DNA from: an uncultured Chryseolinea sp.
GTDB lineage: Bacteria; Bacteroidota; Bacteroidia; Cytophagales; Cyclobacteriaceae
Reading direction: 5' to 3'
DNA: 14,426 bases
Assembly (NCBI GenBank): GCA_946478915.1
Contig: CAMLER010000047.1
Location: 1-14,426, forward strand
The stretch's first letter is position 1, and every line of letters begins with the position of its first letter. Positions 1-7,428 of this stretch are shown piece after piece. The translations under genes and the position numbers were made by a program. The notes below the pieces were generated by a model. The model saw only the letters and a program-made list of their open reading frames with translations. It searched no databases and was not told where the DNA came from.

Positions 1-1
1 G

Positions 2-589
2 ATGAGTCCTTCCTATGATCTTATATTATCCAATGTTAGTAAGCATATACAGTTAACTTATGATGAAGTTAAATTTTTTACATCGCTGCTGAGGTACCGT
101 AAGATCAGGAAGCGACAATATTTGTTACAAGCCGGAGATATTAGCCATTACGAAAATTTTGTTACAAAGGGCTGCCTTAGAGCATACACGGTTGATGAGC
201 AGGGGGCAGAGCACATCATCATGTTCGGCATGGAAGGCTGGTGGATCTCAGATCTGTACAGTTTTCTTACCAATACTCCAGCTTCTCAAAACATTGATGC
301 CCTAGAAGACAGCGAAGTTTTTTCTATAGAACGCTCTGATCTTGAATTGCTTTATGAAAAAGTGCCGAAGTTCAATAAGTTCTTTTTAAAACTACTGCAG
401 AATGCATTTGTTGCTCATCAACGACGTATACTTGCATCAATAAGTCAAAGTGCCGAAGAACAATACAATGAGTTTATTGCAAAGTATCCGTCTATTGAAC
501 AACGGGTACCGCAACATCAGATTGCTTCTTACCTGGGACTTTCTCCTGAAACTATAAGCCGTATCCGAAGGAATAAGGCATATCGTTAA
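2..589 (+). CDS. Crp/Fnr-family transcriptional regulator
   Basis: This 195-residue protein has the usual length and layout of Bacteroidota Crp/Fnr regulators. A cyclic-nucleotide-binding-like beta barrel spans roughly residues 15-120, a long dimerisation helix about 120-150, and a C-terminal winged helix-turn-helix about 168-190. The recognition helix reads SPETISRIRR; its ETISR core (183-187) matches, from memory, the DNA-reading residues of E. coli FNR. The barrel lacks the FNR N-terminal cysteine cluster (only Cys58 is present), so oxygen sensing through an Fe-S cluster is unlikely. The ligand is unknown. The ATG lies at base 2, so a slightly longer start outside the window is possible, but the length argues the protein is complete. 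An FNR-type box lies 6 bp after the stop, in front of the next gene, which suggests local regulation (inference). Confidence 0.88.
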   Translation: MSPSYDLILSNVSKHIQLTYDEVKFFTSLLRYRKIRKRQYLLQAGDISHYENFVTKGCLRAYTVDEQGAEHIIMFGMEGWWISDLYSFLTNTPASQNIDALEDSEVFSIERSDLELLYEKVPKFNKFFLKLLQNAFVAHQRRILASISQSAEEQYNEFIAKYPSIEQRVPQHQIASYLGLSPETISRIRRNKAYR

Positions 590-594
590 TTTCC

Positions 595-608
595 TTGATC
601 TAGGTCAA
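595..608. promoter_or_regulatory. FNR/DNR-type box TTGATCTAGGTCAA
   Basis: The sequence is a near-perfect palindrome, TTGAT-N4-GTCAA. It differs by one base from the FNR consensus TTGAT-N4-ATCAA and fits the variant described for DNR-type regulators. Its centre is about 84 bp before the ATG of the SnoaL-like gene. A weak -7-like element, GATTTTTG, lies at 654-661 (one mismatch to TANNTTTG). That would put the box about 65 bp upstream of a start of transcription, a class-I-like position. The adjacent regulator carries the ETISR recognition helix expected to read TTGA half-sites. The site is seen directly; its use is inferred. Confidence 0.55.
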
Positions 609-685
609 CGTTCTTTCTTGCGCCACATCAATGTAGGGGTGATGCTGCAATCGGATTTTTGTGTCATTATTTAAACAAGAAGAAA

Positions 686-1057
686 ATGAACACAATCGAA
701 AAAGAATTAACGATCAAGGAAAAAATCAAGGATTTGAATGATCTGGTCATCAATGGTAGGGCGATGGAAGCGTTTGAAAAATACTATCACGAAAATGTTG
801 AAATGCAGGAGAACGATAATTTGCCAGTTGTGGGAAAAGATGCTAATCGTCTGCGTGAGCAGGAATTTTTCGACAACATTACGGAATTCAGAAAGGCGTC
901 TGTAGGCGCCGTTGCGGCATCCGGCGATGTATCATTTGTCGTCTGGTCGTATGATTACACGCACAGGGAGTGGGGCGTGAAAGACTACACTCAGGTCTCG
1001 GTTCAGCGATGGAAGGACGGGAAGATTATCCATGAACAATTTTTTTATAATAGCTAG
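686..1057 (+). CDS. SnoaL-like / NTF2-fold small protein
   Basis: A 123-residue protein with the pattern of the SnoaL-like (NTF2 superfamily) fold. N-terminal helices (residues 5-35, with the motif AFEKYYHENVEM) are followed by a curved beta sheet ending in SFVVWSYDYTH, TQVSVQRWKDGKIIHEQFFYN. Members of this fold form a cone-shaped pocket and act as isomerases, hydratases or ligand-binding proteins, so the substrate cannot be given. There is no signal peptide or membrane segment, so it is probably cytoplasmic. The ATG at 686 is preferred over an upstream TTG at 659 because the conserved fold begins after it and the upstream residues look like leader. It follows the Crp/Fnr gene by 96 bp, with an FNR-type box between, so it may be a target of that regulator. 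Confidence 0.75.
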   Translation: MNTIEKELTIKEKIKDLNDLVINGRAMEAFEKYYHENVEMQENDNLPVVGKDANRLREQEFFDNITEFRKASVGAVAASGDVSFVVWSYDYTHREWGVKDYTQVSVQRWKDGKIIHEQFFYNS

Positions 1058-1085
1058 GATTGCAGCGGTATGAGATTATTTTGTG

Positions 1086-1116
1086 CCGCAGGATGGCAAC
1101 ATTAAGCTTCCTGCGG
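1086..1116. other. GC-rich hairpin downstream of the SnoaL-like gene
   Basis: Perfect 8-bp arms CCGCAGGA (1086-1093) and TCCTGCGG (1109-1116) enclose a 15-nt loop, 28 bp after the stop of the SnoaL-like gene. No T-tract follows the right arm, so it is not a textbook intrinsic terminator. It may still stop transcription or protect the 3' end of the message. Confidence 0.4.
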
Positions 1117-1401
1117 AACCCCAATCCTAACGGTTGGCTCGCGACCGCACGACTTGGACGCATTCAGGAACCGACGTTTTTAAAAATCAAGGTAGTCACT
1201 GATCCAGCCTGTATCTTTAGTGCTTCAAAAAGGACGAATTATTTAGAAAAGAATCAAGCTATCGTTCAGATAACTGAGAAGCCAACGCAACCTCATTTGT
1301 GTATCCGGGCTTTATCGTTTCATTTGAATGTGCTGATCCTTGCTTGCCACTTTTAGTTTTGTTTTTCATTTTCACTGTTAACCCGAATCTTAACTTAAAA
1401 A
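1117..1401. other. Intergenic stretch with no supported gene
   Basis: These roughly 285 bp belong to the 420-bp gap between the SnoaL-like gene and araB. An open frame across 1060-1356 gives a protein with no recognisable family, no ATG at its head and a composition unlike its neighbours, so I do not call it. The first part (to about 1180) is comparatively GC-rich and contains short complementary words such as CGGTT near 1130 and AACCG near 1172, followed by a T-run. The later part becomes AT-rich towards the ara promoter. No RNA gene or known riboswitch was recognised. Confidence 0.5.
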
Positions 1402-1434
1402 TGTAATTGTTATATATACACTTATTTCGAAATA
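1402..1434. promoter_or_regulatory. Candidate operator region of the arabinose operon
   Basis: Two adjacent symmetric elements lie just upstream of the likely -7 box. The first is an imperfect 19-bp inverted repeat with outer arms TGTA (1402-1405) and TACA (1417-1420). The second is a perfect 12-bp palindrome, TATTTCGAAATA (1423-1434). The second would fall between the -33 and -7 elements, where a bound repressor would block the polymerase. The operon's own Nudix-type AraR is the obvious candidate ligand, but I cannot match either element to a known AraR motif from memory. Confidence 0.4.
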
Positions 1435-1439
1435 GCGCA

Positions 1440-1447
1440 TATATTTG
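1440..1447 (+). promoter_or_regulatory. Bacteroidota-type -7 box of the ara operon
   Basis: TATATTTG matches the Bacteroidota -7 consensus TANNTTTG exactly and sits 31-38 bp before the araB ATG, so the untranslated leader would be short. No clear TTG-type -33 element lies at the normal distance; the spacer is occupied by the palindrome TATTTCGAAATA. A weak core promoter that needs help or is gated by a regulator would fit this (inference). Confidence 0.5.
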
Positions 1448-1477
1448 ATATCCTTTGAGGGTATCGAATTGCAAATT

Positions 1478-3178
1478 ATGAGCAGAGATCAATTCGTGAT
1501 AGGCGTAGATTTTGGCACCGACTCCGTCCGGTCCGTTGTGGTTAACGCTCGCAACGGTGATGAGCTTTCCGCGTCCGTTTATCAGTATCCCCGTTGGAGG
1601 GATGGACTATTTTGCGATCCGACAAAAAATCAGTTCCGGCAACATCCTCTCGATTACATCGAAGGACTTCAAAACAGCATCCGGGAATGCCTAAAACTGG
1701 CTGGAGAATCAGCGGGAAAGAACGTCAAAGCTATTTCGGTTGATACCACTGGCTCAACACCAATCGCCGTTGACTCTTCGGGAGTACCATTGGCATTGCA
1801 TTCACAGTTCGAGAAAAATCCAAACGCAATGTTCGTGTTGTGGAAAGATCACACTGCCACTGCAGAGGCAGTGGAAATAAACGAACATGCCGAAAAGTTC
1901 GGTATAAACTATCTCCAATTTGTTGGCGGGATTTATTCGTCTGAATGGTTCTGGGCTAAACTACTTCATATTCTACGAAGGGATCAGGATGTTCGGAACG
2001 CCTGTTTCTCCTGGGTAGAACATTGTGACTGGGTTCCATTTCTGTTAACAGGAGGTAAGAGCGCACAGCAAATAAAACGTGGCGTGTGTTCCGCCGGGCA
2101 TAAAGCACTTTGGGCAGCAGAATTTGGCGGACTTCCTCCCGATGAATTTTTCTCCTCTCTGGATCCAATTCTGAAAGGATTTACCTCCCGGCTTTTTCAT
2201 GAGACATATACTGCCGACAAGGCTGCAGGCCGCCTTGGCAACGAGTGGGCTGAACGATTGGGCCTTAGCACAGACGTTGTCGTAGGAATTGGGGCTTTTG
2301 ATTGTCATATGGGTGCGGTAGGTGGGCAAATTGAGCCCTACCATTTAAGCAAAGTGATGGGTACGTCAACTTGTGATATGATGGTTGTACCTCGTGAAAA
2401 TATGGAGGGTATCCTGGTTAAAGGCATCTGCGGACAAGTTGATGGTTCCATAATACCGGGTATGATCGGACTCGAGGCCGGTCAGTCAGCCTTTGGCGAT
2501 GCATATGCCTGGTTTAAGAATATGCTAGCCTGGCCGTTGCGGACAATGCTGAATGAGTCTTCCCATATAAGCAGTGAAATTGCTGAAATACTTAGGGAAG
2601 AAATGCTGGGAAAATTGATTCCTGAACTAACCAGGCAAGCACTATCCATCCCGTTATCGGAAAGCGATGAACTGGCAATTGATTGGTTGAACGGTCGTCG
2701 TACGCCCGACGCGAACCAGTTTCTAAAAGGAGCGTTCACCGGTTTGAACCTTGGGAGTGATGCGCCTCAATTATTCAAGGCTTTGATTGAATCAACTTGT
2801 TTTGGGGCGAAAGCCATCGTGGATAGGTTTAACACAGAAGGGTTACCCATTAAAGGTCTAATCGGGCTGGGAGGCTTGGCGAGAAAGTCACCCTATATAA
2901 TGCAGGTTATGGCAGACGTAATCAACATGCCGATTCGCATACACAAATCCGAGCAGACCTGCGCGATAGGCGCAGCAATGTTTGGTGCAACTGCGGCTGG
3001 CTTATACGGCAAGGTTGAAGATGCCATGGACGCCATGGGTCAAGGTTTTGACCAGGAGTTTAAACCCGATCCGAAGTCGGCTTCCATTTATGAAAAACGT
3101 TATCAGAGATATGTTGAAGTTGGACGGTCTATCGAAGAAATTAGCCTTTCTCAAACCCCTGTTGTAATTAATAACTAA
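1478..3178 (+). CDS. araB: L-ribulokinase AraB
   Basis: Phosphorylates L-ribulose to L-ribulose-5-phosphate with ATP, the second step of bacterial L-arabinose breakdown, in the cytoplasm. The 566-residue length equals E. coli AraB, and similarity is visible along the whole protein. The N-terminal FGGY domain starts with the phosphate-binding motif GVDFGTDSVR (9-18), followed by VDTTGSTP (87-94), NPNAMFVLWKDHT (113-125), GGIYSSEWFWAK (149-160) and RGVCSAGHK (200-208). GAFDCHMGAVG (271-281) carries the expected catalytic aspartate (D274). The C-terminal ATPase half contains GTSTCD (294-299), GICGQVDGS, GLEAGQSAFGD (330-340), NGRRTP and the nucleotide-site segment LGGLARKSPYIMQVMAD. The ATG at 1478 is chosen over a TTG at 1445 because that TTG lies inside the probable -7 box and the family begins just before VDFGT. 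It is the first gene of the ara operon; araD begins 22 bp after it. Confidence 0.97.
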   Translation: MSRDQFVIGVDFGTDSVRSVVVNARNGDELSASVYQYPRWRDGLFCDPTKNQFRQHPLDYIEGLQNSIRECLKLAGESAGKNVKAISVDTTGSTPIAVDSSGVPLALHSQFEKNPNAMFVLWKDHTATAEAVEINEHAEKFGINYLQFVGGIYSSEWFWAKLLHILRRDQDVRNACFSWVEHCDWVPFLLTGGKSAQQIKRGVCSAGHKALWAAEFGGLPPDEFFSSLDPILKGFTSRLFHETYTADKAAGRLGNEWAERLGLSTDVVVGIGAFDCHMGAVGGQIEPYHLSKVMGTSTCDMMVVPRENMEGILVKGICGQVDGSIIPGMIGLEAGQSAFGDAYAWFKNMLAWPLRTMLNESSHISSEIAEILREEMLGKLIPELTRQALSIPLSESDELAIDWLNGRRTPDANQFLKGAFTGLNLGSDAPQLFKALIESTCFGAKAIVDRFNTEGLPIKGLIGLGGLARKSPYIMQVMADVINMPIRIHKSEQTCAIGAAMFGATAAGLYGKVEDAMDAMGQGFDQEFKPDPKSASIYEKRYQRYVEVGRSIEEISLSQTPVVINN

Positions 3179-3200
3179 CCTTATTCACTCATAAAACATA

Positions 3201-3899
3201 ATGGGTAGATACGAGCACATACGGCAAGCAGCTTTCGAAGCAAACATGCAGCTGCCGAAGCTTGGACTTGTGTTGTTTACTTTCGGAAATGTCAGCGCGG
3301 CCGACCGGTCTCTTCAGGCATTCGCGATTAAACCGAGTGGCGTGCCTTATGAGGAGCTCAGCGCTGAGAAAATGGTGATTGTGAATTTTGATGGAAATGT
3401 CATTGAGGGGGGTCTTCGTCCATCATCGGATACTAAAACTCATGCTGTTTTATACAAACACTGGGAAAATATCGGTGGTATCGTCCATACTCATTCGACA
3501 TACGCAACGGCCTGGGCACAGGCGCAACGCGATATTCCGATTTTCGGAACAACTCACGCTGATCATAATACGACCGACATTCCCTGCGCGCCTCCAATGG
3601 ATGACAAAATGATTCGAGGTGACTATGAATATGAGACCGGATTTCAAATCCTGAATTGTTTTAAAGAACGGGAATTGAATTACGAGGAGGTTGAAATGGT
3701 GCTTGTGGGAAATCATGCGCCTTTTACCTGGGGTAAAACCGCCGCCAAAGCAGTTTACAACAGCGCGGTCCTGGAAGCTGTTGCCGAGATGGCCTACCTT
3801 ACAAAACAGATTAATCCCGACGCTCCAAGGTTAAAAAACGCTTTGATAAAAAAACACTTTGAGCGAAAGCATGGGCCTGACTCATATTATGGTCAATAA
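3201..3899 (+). CDS. araD: L-ribulose-5-phosphate 4-epimerase AraD
   Basis: Converts L-ribulose-5-phosphate to D-xylulose-5-phosphate by zinc-dependent retro-aldol/aldol chemistry, feeding the pentose phosphate pathway. It is a class II aldolase/adducin-family protein of 232 residues (E. coli AraD has 231). Every key residue is present, offset by one from E. coli numbering: zinc ligands Asp77 (SSDTKTH), His96 and His98 (VHTHS) and His172 (NHAPFTWG), catalytic Asp121 (THADH), and the C-terminal Tyr230 (DSYYGQ). The phosphate-binding stretch GNVSA (29-33) and KPSGV (44-48) are also in place. The ATG at 3201 is the natural start, placing MGRYEHIRQA at the usual N terminus. It lies 22 bp after araB and 93 bp before araA, in the same operon. 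Confidence 0.97.
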   Translation: MGRYEHIRQAAFEANMQLPKLGLVLFTFGNVSAADRSLQAFAIKPSGVPYEELSAEKMVIVNFDGNVIEGGLRPSSDTKTHAVLYKHWENIGGIVHTHSTYATAWAQAQRDIPIFGTTHADHNTTDIPCAPPMDDKMIRGDYEYETGFQILNCFKERELNYEEVEMVLVGNHAPFTWGKTAAKAVYNSAVLEAVAEMAYLTKQINPDAPRLKNALIKKHFERKHGPDSYYGQ

Positions 3900-3992
3900 G
3901 AAATCGAATGATATTACGCCATATTCGAGCAACTTATGCTTTCCAAAAAATATTGGCAGGTAGTAAACATTACTGATATAGCAATAATTGAA

Positions 3993-5483
3993 ATGATAAA
4001 CTTGAAATCTTTTGAAGTATGGTTTGTTACCGGTAGCCAGAATTTGTACGGAGATGAAACGCTGAAGCAAGTCGCAGCTCATTCTCAGCAGATTGTACGT
4101 GAATTAGACGCCTCTGCACTTATCCCGGTGACTGTTGTGTTCAAACCAGTTTTGAAAACCCCCGATGAGATATTCTTACTTTTCCAGGAAGCTAACGCGG
4201 CAAAAAATTGTATTGGTATTGTCGCTTGGATGCATACGTTCTCACCTGCAAAAATGTGGATCGGGGGTCTAAAGATCCTAACGAAACCCCTGCTTCACTT
4301 GCACACCCAGTTTAATCGGGATATACCCTGGAATGAAATAGATATGGATTTCATGAATCTGAATCAAAGCGCCCACGGCGACCGCGAATTTGGATTTATC
4401 ATGAGCCGGATGCGCCTGAACAGGAAAGTTGTAGTGGGACATTGGCAAGACAAGAAAGTGTTGCACGCTTTGCAGGTCTGGATGCGTGCAGCCAGTGGGT
4501 GGCATGATCTCCAGAAGGCTCGCTTTTGTCGTTTTGGTGATAACATGCGCGACGTAGCAGTTACGGAAGGTGATAAGGTTGAAGCTGAAATAAAATTTGG
4601 CTACTCTGTAAATGGATATGGTGTTGGTGATTTAGTAAAAGTAATCAACAAAGTTTCTGATGATGAGGTAACCAAAATCGTTTCCGAGTACGAAGAAAAA
4701 TATAACGTCGTCGCATCATTGAGAAAAGGAGGCGAACAGCATCAATCGCTGCGCGATGCAGCAAAAACAGAAGCGGGCTTGCGGGCATTTCTCGTCGAAG
4801 GAAATTTTAAAGGATTCACCGATACTTTTGAGGACTTGCATGGGATGGTACAACTGCCCGGAATTGGTGTTCAGCGACTAATGGGTGAAGGTTACGGGTT
4901 TGGCGCCGAAGGAGATTGGAAAACAGCGGCGCTGGTTCGAGCGATGAAAGTCATGGGCAGTGGTCTTAAGGGTGGAAATTCGTTCATGGAAGATTATACA
5001 TACCATTTCGACCCTGCTAATTCGTTGGTCTTGGGTGCGCACATGCTCGAAATTTGTGAATCCATTGCGGAAAATAAACCTTCATGCGAAATACATCCAC
5101 TGGGTATTGGTGGAAAAGCGGATCCTGTTCGCCTTGTATTCAATAGTGGCGCGGGGCCCGCATTGAATGCTTCCATTGTCGACATGGGAAATCGGTTCCG
5201 GTTACTCGTCAACGAAGTCGAGGCTGTCGCTCCACAGCGCGATCTTCCACGCTTACCAGTTGCTCGTGTGTTATGGAAGCCGTATCCTGACATGCTTACC
5301 GGCTGCGCGGCCTGGATCTATGCCGGCGGTGCACACCATACATGCTATAGTCAGAACCTATCGTCGCAGCATCTTGAAGATTTTGCAGAAATCGCTGGGA
5401 TAGAATATGTTCGTATTGACAAAAACACAGACTTATACCAATTCAAAAATATGTTGAGATGGAATGACATGTATTTTCGTTAG
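3993..5483 (+). CDS. araA: L-arabinose isomerase AraA
   Basis: Interconverts L-arabinose and L-ribulose, the first catabolic step, using a divalent metal (usually Mn2+). The 496-residue product is close to E. coli AraA (500). The N terminus has [14 protein letters not shown] (7-20). The metal-binding and catalytic residues are Glu306 ([11 protein letters not shown]), Glu333 (FMEDYTYHF), His350 (LGAHMLE) and the His448/His449 pair (GGAHHTCYS); the first three keep E. coli numbering. An upstream in-frame ATG at 3936 would add 19 residues (starting [10 protein letters not shown]) that are foreign to the family. The ATG at 3993, giving [10 protein letters not shown], is therefore preferred. It follows araD and precedes the transporter by 57 bp. 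Confidence 0.96.
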   Translation: MINLKSFEVWFVTGSQNLYGDETLKQVAAHSQQIVRELDASALIPVTVVFKPVLKTPDEIFLLFQEANAAKNCIGIVAWMHTFSPAKMWIGGLKILTKPLLHLHTQFNRDIPWNEIDMDFMNLNQSAHGDREFGFIMSRMRLNRKVVVGHWQDKKVLHALQVWMRAASGWHDLQKARFCRFGDNMRDVAVTEGDKVEAEIKFGYSVNGYGVGDLVKVINKVSDDEVTKIVSEYEEKYNVVASLRKGGEQHQSLRDAAKTEAGLRAFLVEGNFKGFTDTFEDLHGMVQLPGIGVQRLMGEGYGFGAEGDWKTAALVRAMKVMGSGLKGGNSFMEDYTYHFDPANSLVLGAHMLEICESIAENKPSCEIHPLGIGGKADPVRLVFNSGAGPALNASIVDMGNRFRLLVNEVEAVAPQRDLPRLPVARVLWKPYPDMLTGCAAWIYAGGAHHTCYSQNLSSQHLEDFAEIAGIEYVRIDKNTDLYQFKNMLRWNDMYFR

Positions 5484-5540
5484 TGGAATTCTTTCTTAAA
5501 TTAACAATCCTCAATTTCCCATAACCTTAAACCTACACTA

Positions 5541-7295
5541 ATGCAAGGACTTGAAACGCTCGACTGGGTAGTAATCGCTGTGTACTTCCTACTTATCGCT
5601 GCCCTGGCTATCTGGGTAATGAGCCAAAAACAAAAAAACACGGAAGAATATTTTTTGGCAGGCCGCAACCTCGGGTGGTTTATTATTGGTGCCTCCATCT
5701 TTGCCTCCAATATCGGTTCTGAGCATCTTGTGGGACTCGCTGGCTCAGGCGCTACCGACGGAGTTGCACTGGCGCATTACGAACTGCATGCCTGGTGTCT
5801 TCTGATATTAGGATGGATCATGGTTCCCTTCTATATGCGATCGAAAGTCTTTACAATGCCGGAATTTCTTGAAAAGCGATATTCTCCACAAGCGAGGACG
5901 ATTTTATCAATAATTTCTCTTGTCGCATATGTGCTAACAAAAATTGCCGTAGGCATTTTTGCGGGAGGTATCGTATTCAGTGTGTTGTTGCCGGATGTCG
6001 AATTCCTGGGGATGACTCCTTTCTGGTTTGGATCAATCCTCGTCATCGTTCTTACCGGTATATACTCCATCATCGGTGGATTCAAGGCGGTTGCTTATAC
6101 AGAAGCGTTGCAAACCGTTATCCTGGTTATTGGTTCGCTACTTCTCACAATTTATGGGCTGGACGCACTCGGTGGCTGGGACAAGCTGCGGGAAATTGCA
6201 GGCTCTGAAATGTTTAATCTTTGGAAGCCAATGGTGCCTGATGGAGTGGAAAGTACCTGGGCGCCCGTTCGGGAAGAGGGTAGGATGGCCTGGTACTTTA
6301 ATGACAATTATCCCTGGCTCGGTATGTTATTTTGTGCACCGATTATCGGGCTTTGGTATTGGTGCACGGACCAGTACATCGTGCAGCGCACGCTGGGTGC
6401 AGTTAATGAGACCGAGGCAAGAAGGGGATCTATATTCGCTGCCTTCCTCAAGCTTTTGCCTGTATTTATTTTTATAATTCCAGGCATGATCACATACGCT
6501 TTGGCCAAAAGCGGAACCAGCCCGGCAATGCAACAAGTTTTGTTTGATGAAAATGGAGTATTGATCCGCGAGAACGCTCAGCAGGCATTCCCGATGCTGG
6601 TTGTAAATATTTTACCAGTTGGCGTCAGAGGGATTGTCGTTGCAGGTCTGCTGGCAGCATTGATGAGCTCACTGGCCGGTGTATTCAATGCATGTTCCAC
6701 GTTGTTTACGATGGACTTTTACTCACGTTTTCGTCCCAATGCAACTCAGGAGCAATTGGTATGGATCGGGCGTGTAGCCACCGCGGTAATGGTTCTGGTG
6801 GGATTGTTATGGATTCCGGTGATCCAGGGCGGTAAGGGTCTGTACGATTATCTTCAGGGTGTGCAGGCCTATTTAGCACCTCCGATATTTGTCGTTTTCT
6901 TCTTTGGAATCTACATGAAGAGACTTAATGCCAAGGGATGTATTGCCTCGATGACCGTTGGGTTTCTTATGGGTTTGTTCAGACTTGCAGTGGACACTCC
7001 GATTAAGCTCGCAGATAATTTTTCTTACGAGAAAGGATCATTCTTATGGATAGTGAACAACGTTTTCTTCCAATATTATAGTCTACTGATCACGATAGTA
7101 TGTATTATTGTCTTCATAGCCGTTAGCTACGCAACTCCGGCTCCCGCGTACGACAGGATCAGCGGTTTGACTTTCTCTACGATGACAGAGGAAGACAGGC
7201 TAAAAACGAAGTCAAGCTGGGAAACCAAGGATATCGTTTTTTCAGTAATTGTTATTGCCTTAATTTTGACCGCTTACCTGTATTTCCGTGGTTGA
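5541..7295 (+). CDS. SGLT-type sodium/sugar symporter (probable L-arabinose uptake)
   Basis: A 584-residue inner-membrane protein of the sodium:solute symporter family with about 14 hydrophobic segments, from about residues 8-28 to 563-582. It resembles the SGLT branch closely: FASNIGSEHLVGLAGSG (54-70), the long stretch ending in FTMPEFLEKRYS, WYWCTDQYIVQRTLGA, LMSSLAGVFNACSTLFTMD and YLQGVQAYLAPPI all have direct counterparts in human SGLT1. At the sugar-site position filled by Gln69 in Vibrio vSGLT it has His62, as in the human protein, and Glu81 aligns with vSGLT Glu88. The position between araA and araR makes L-arabinose the likely substrate. Family members also carry glucose, galactose, xylose or inositol, so the substrate is inferred from context. 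The stop overlaps a following ATG (TGATG). Confidence 0.9.
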   Translation: MQGLETLDWVVIAVYFLLIAALAIWVMSQKQKNTEEYFLAGRNLGWFIIGASIFASNIGSEHLVGLAGSGATDGVALAHYELHAWCLLILGWIMVPFYMRSKVFTMPEFLEKRYSPQARTILSIISLVAYVLTKIAVGIFAGGIVFSVLLPDVEFLGMTPFWFGSILVIVLTGIYSIIGGFKAVAYTEALQTVILVIGSLLLTIYGLDALGGWDKLREIAGSEMFNLWKPMVPDGVESTWAPVREEGRMAWYFNDNYPWLGMLFCAPIIGLWYWCTDQYIVQRTLGAVNETEARRGSIFAAFLKLLPVFIFIIPGMITYALAKSGTSPAMQQVLFDENGVLIRENAQQAFPMLVVNILPVGVRGIVVAGLLAALMSSLAGVFNACSTLFTMDFYSRFRPNATQEQLVWIGRVATAVMVLVGLLWIPVIQGGKGLYDYLQGVQAYLAPPIFVVFFFGIYMKRLNAKGCIASMTVGFLMGLFRLAVDTPIKLADNFSYEKGSFLWIVNNVFFQYYSLLITIVCIIVFIAVSYATPAPAYDRISGLTFSTMTEEDRLKTKSSWETKDIVFSVIVIALILTAYLYFRG

Positions 7296-7342
7296 TGCGG
7301 AATTGTCCAATGGAAGATGGCAAGCATCAACTATTAACATGA
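7295..7342 (+). CDS. Possible 15-residue leader ORF (first of a coupled chain)
   Basis: An ATG at 7295 shares its A with the transporter's TGA stop (TGATG) and opens a frame encoding MRNCPMEDGKHQLLT, ending with TGA at 7340-7342. That stop overlaps the ATG of the next small frame (ATGA). The peptide resembles nothing I recognise. Short overlaps of this kind allow terminating ribosomes to reinitiate, so the frame could pass ribosomes towards araR. It could equally be a chance arrangement. No good Shine-Dalgarno sequence is seen. Confidence 0.22.
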   Translation: MRNCPMEDGKHQLLT

Positions 7343-7428
7343 TTAAAAATGCAATGGCTACCAAAAAGGCAAGCGTGTTGAAGCCTGTGCTGTCTTTTAC
7401 GGTCTGGATTCAAATACATGAGATGTAA
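7339..7428 (+). CDS. Possible 29-residue ORF coupled to araR
   Basis: An ATG at 7339 overlaps the TGA of the preceding 15-codon frame. The frame runs 29 codons to a TAA at 7426-7428 whose last base is the first base of the araR ATG (TAATG). The peptide has a basic first half (MIKNAMATKKASVLKP) and a more hydrophobic second half (VLSFTVWIQIHEM). No family is recognised. The position and the one-base overlap suggest translational coupling to araR or a leader-peptide role, but 29 open codons can occur by chance. Confidence 0.28.
   Translation: MIKNAMATKKASVLKPVLSFTVWIQIHEM

Noticed and set aside
2..589. Calling the first gene an oxygen-sensing FNR
   Set aside because: The N-terminal cysteine cluster needed for an Fe-S centre is absent; only one cysteine is present in the whole protein.
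1060..1356. 98-codon open frame between the SnoaL-like gene and araB
   Set aside because: It has no ATG at its head, no recognisable family and no neighbour-like composition. It crosses a strong hairpin and runs into the AT-rich promoter region.
3936..3992. Upstream ATG that would extend AraA by 19 residues
   Set aside because: Known AraA proteins begin just before the EVWFVTGSQ motif. The ATG at 3993 gives that start and keeps metal-site residue numbers equal to E. coli.
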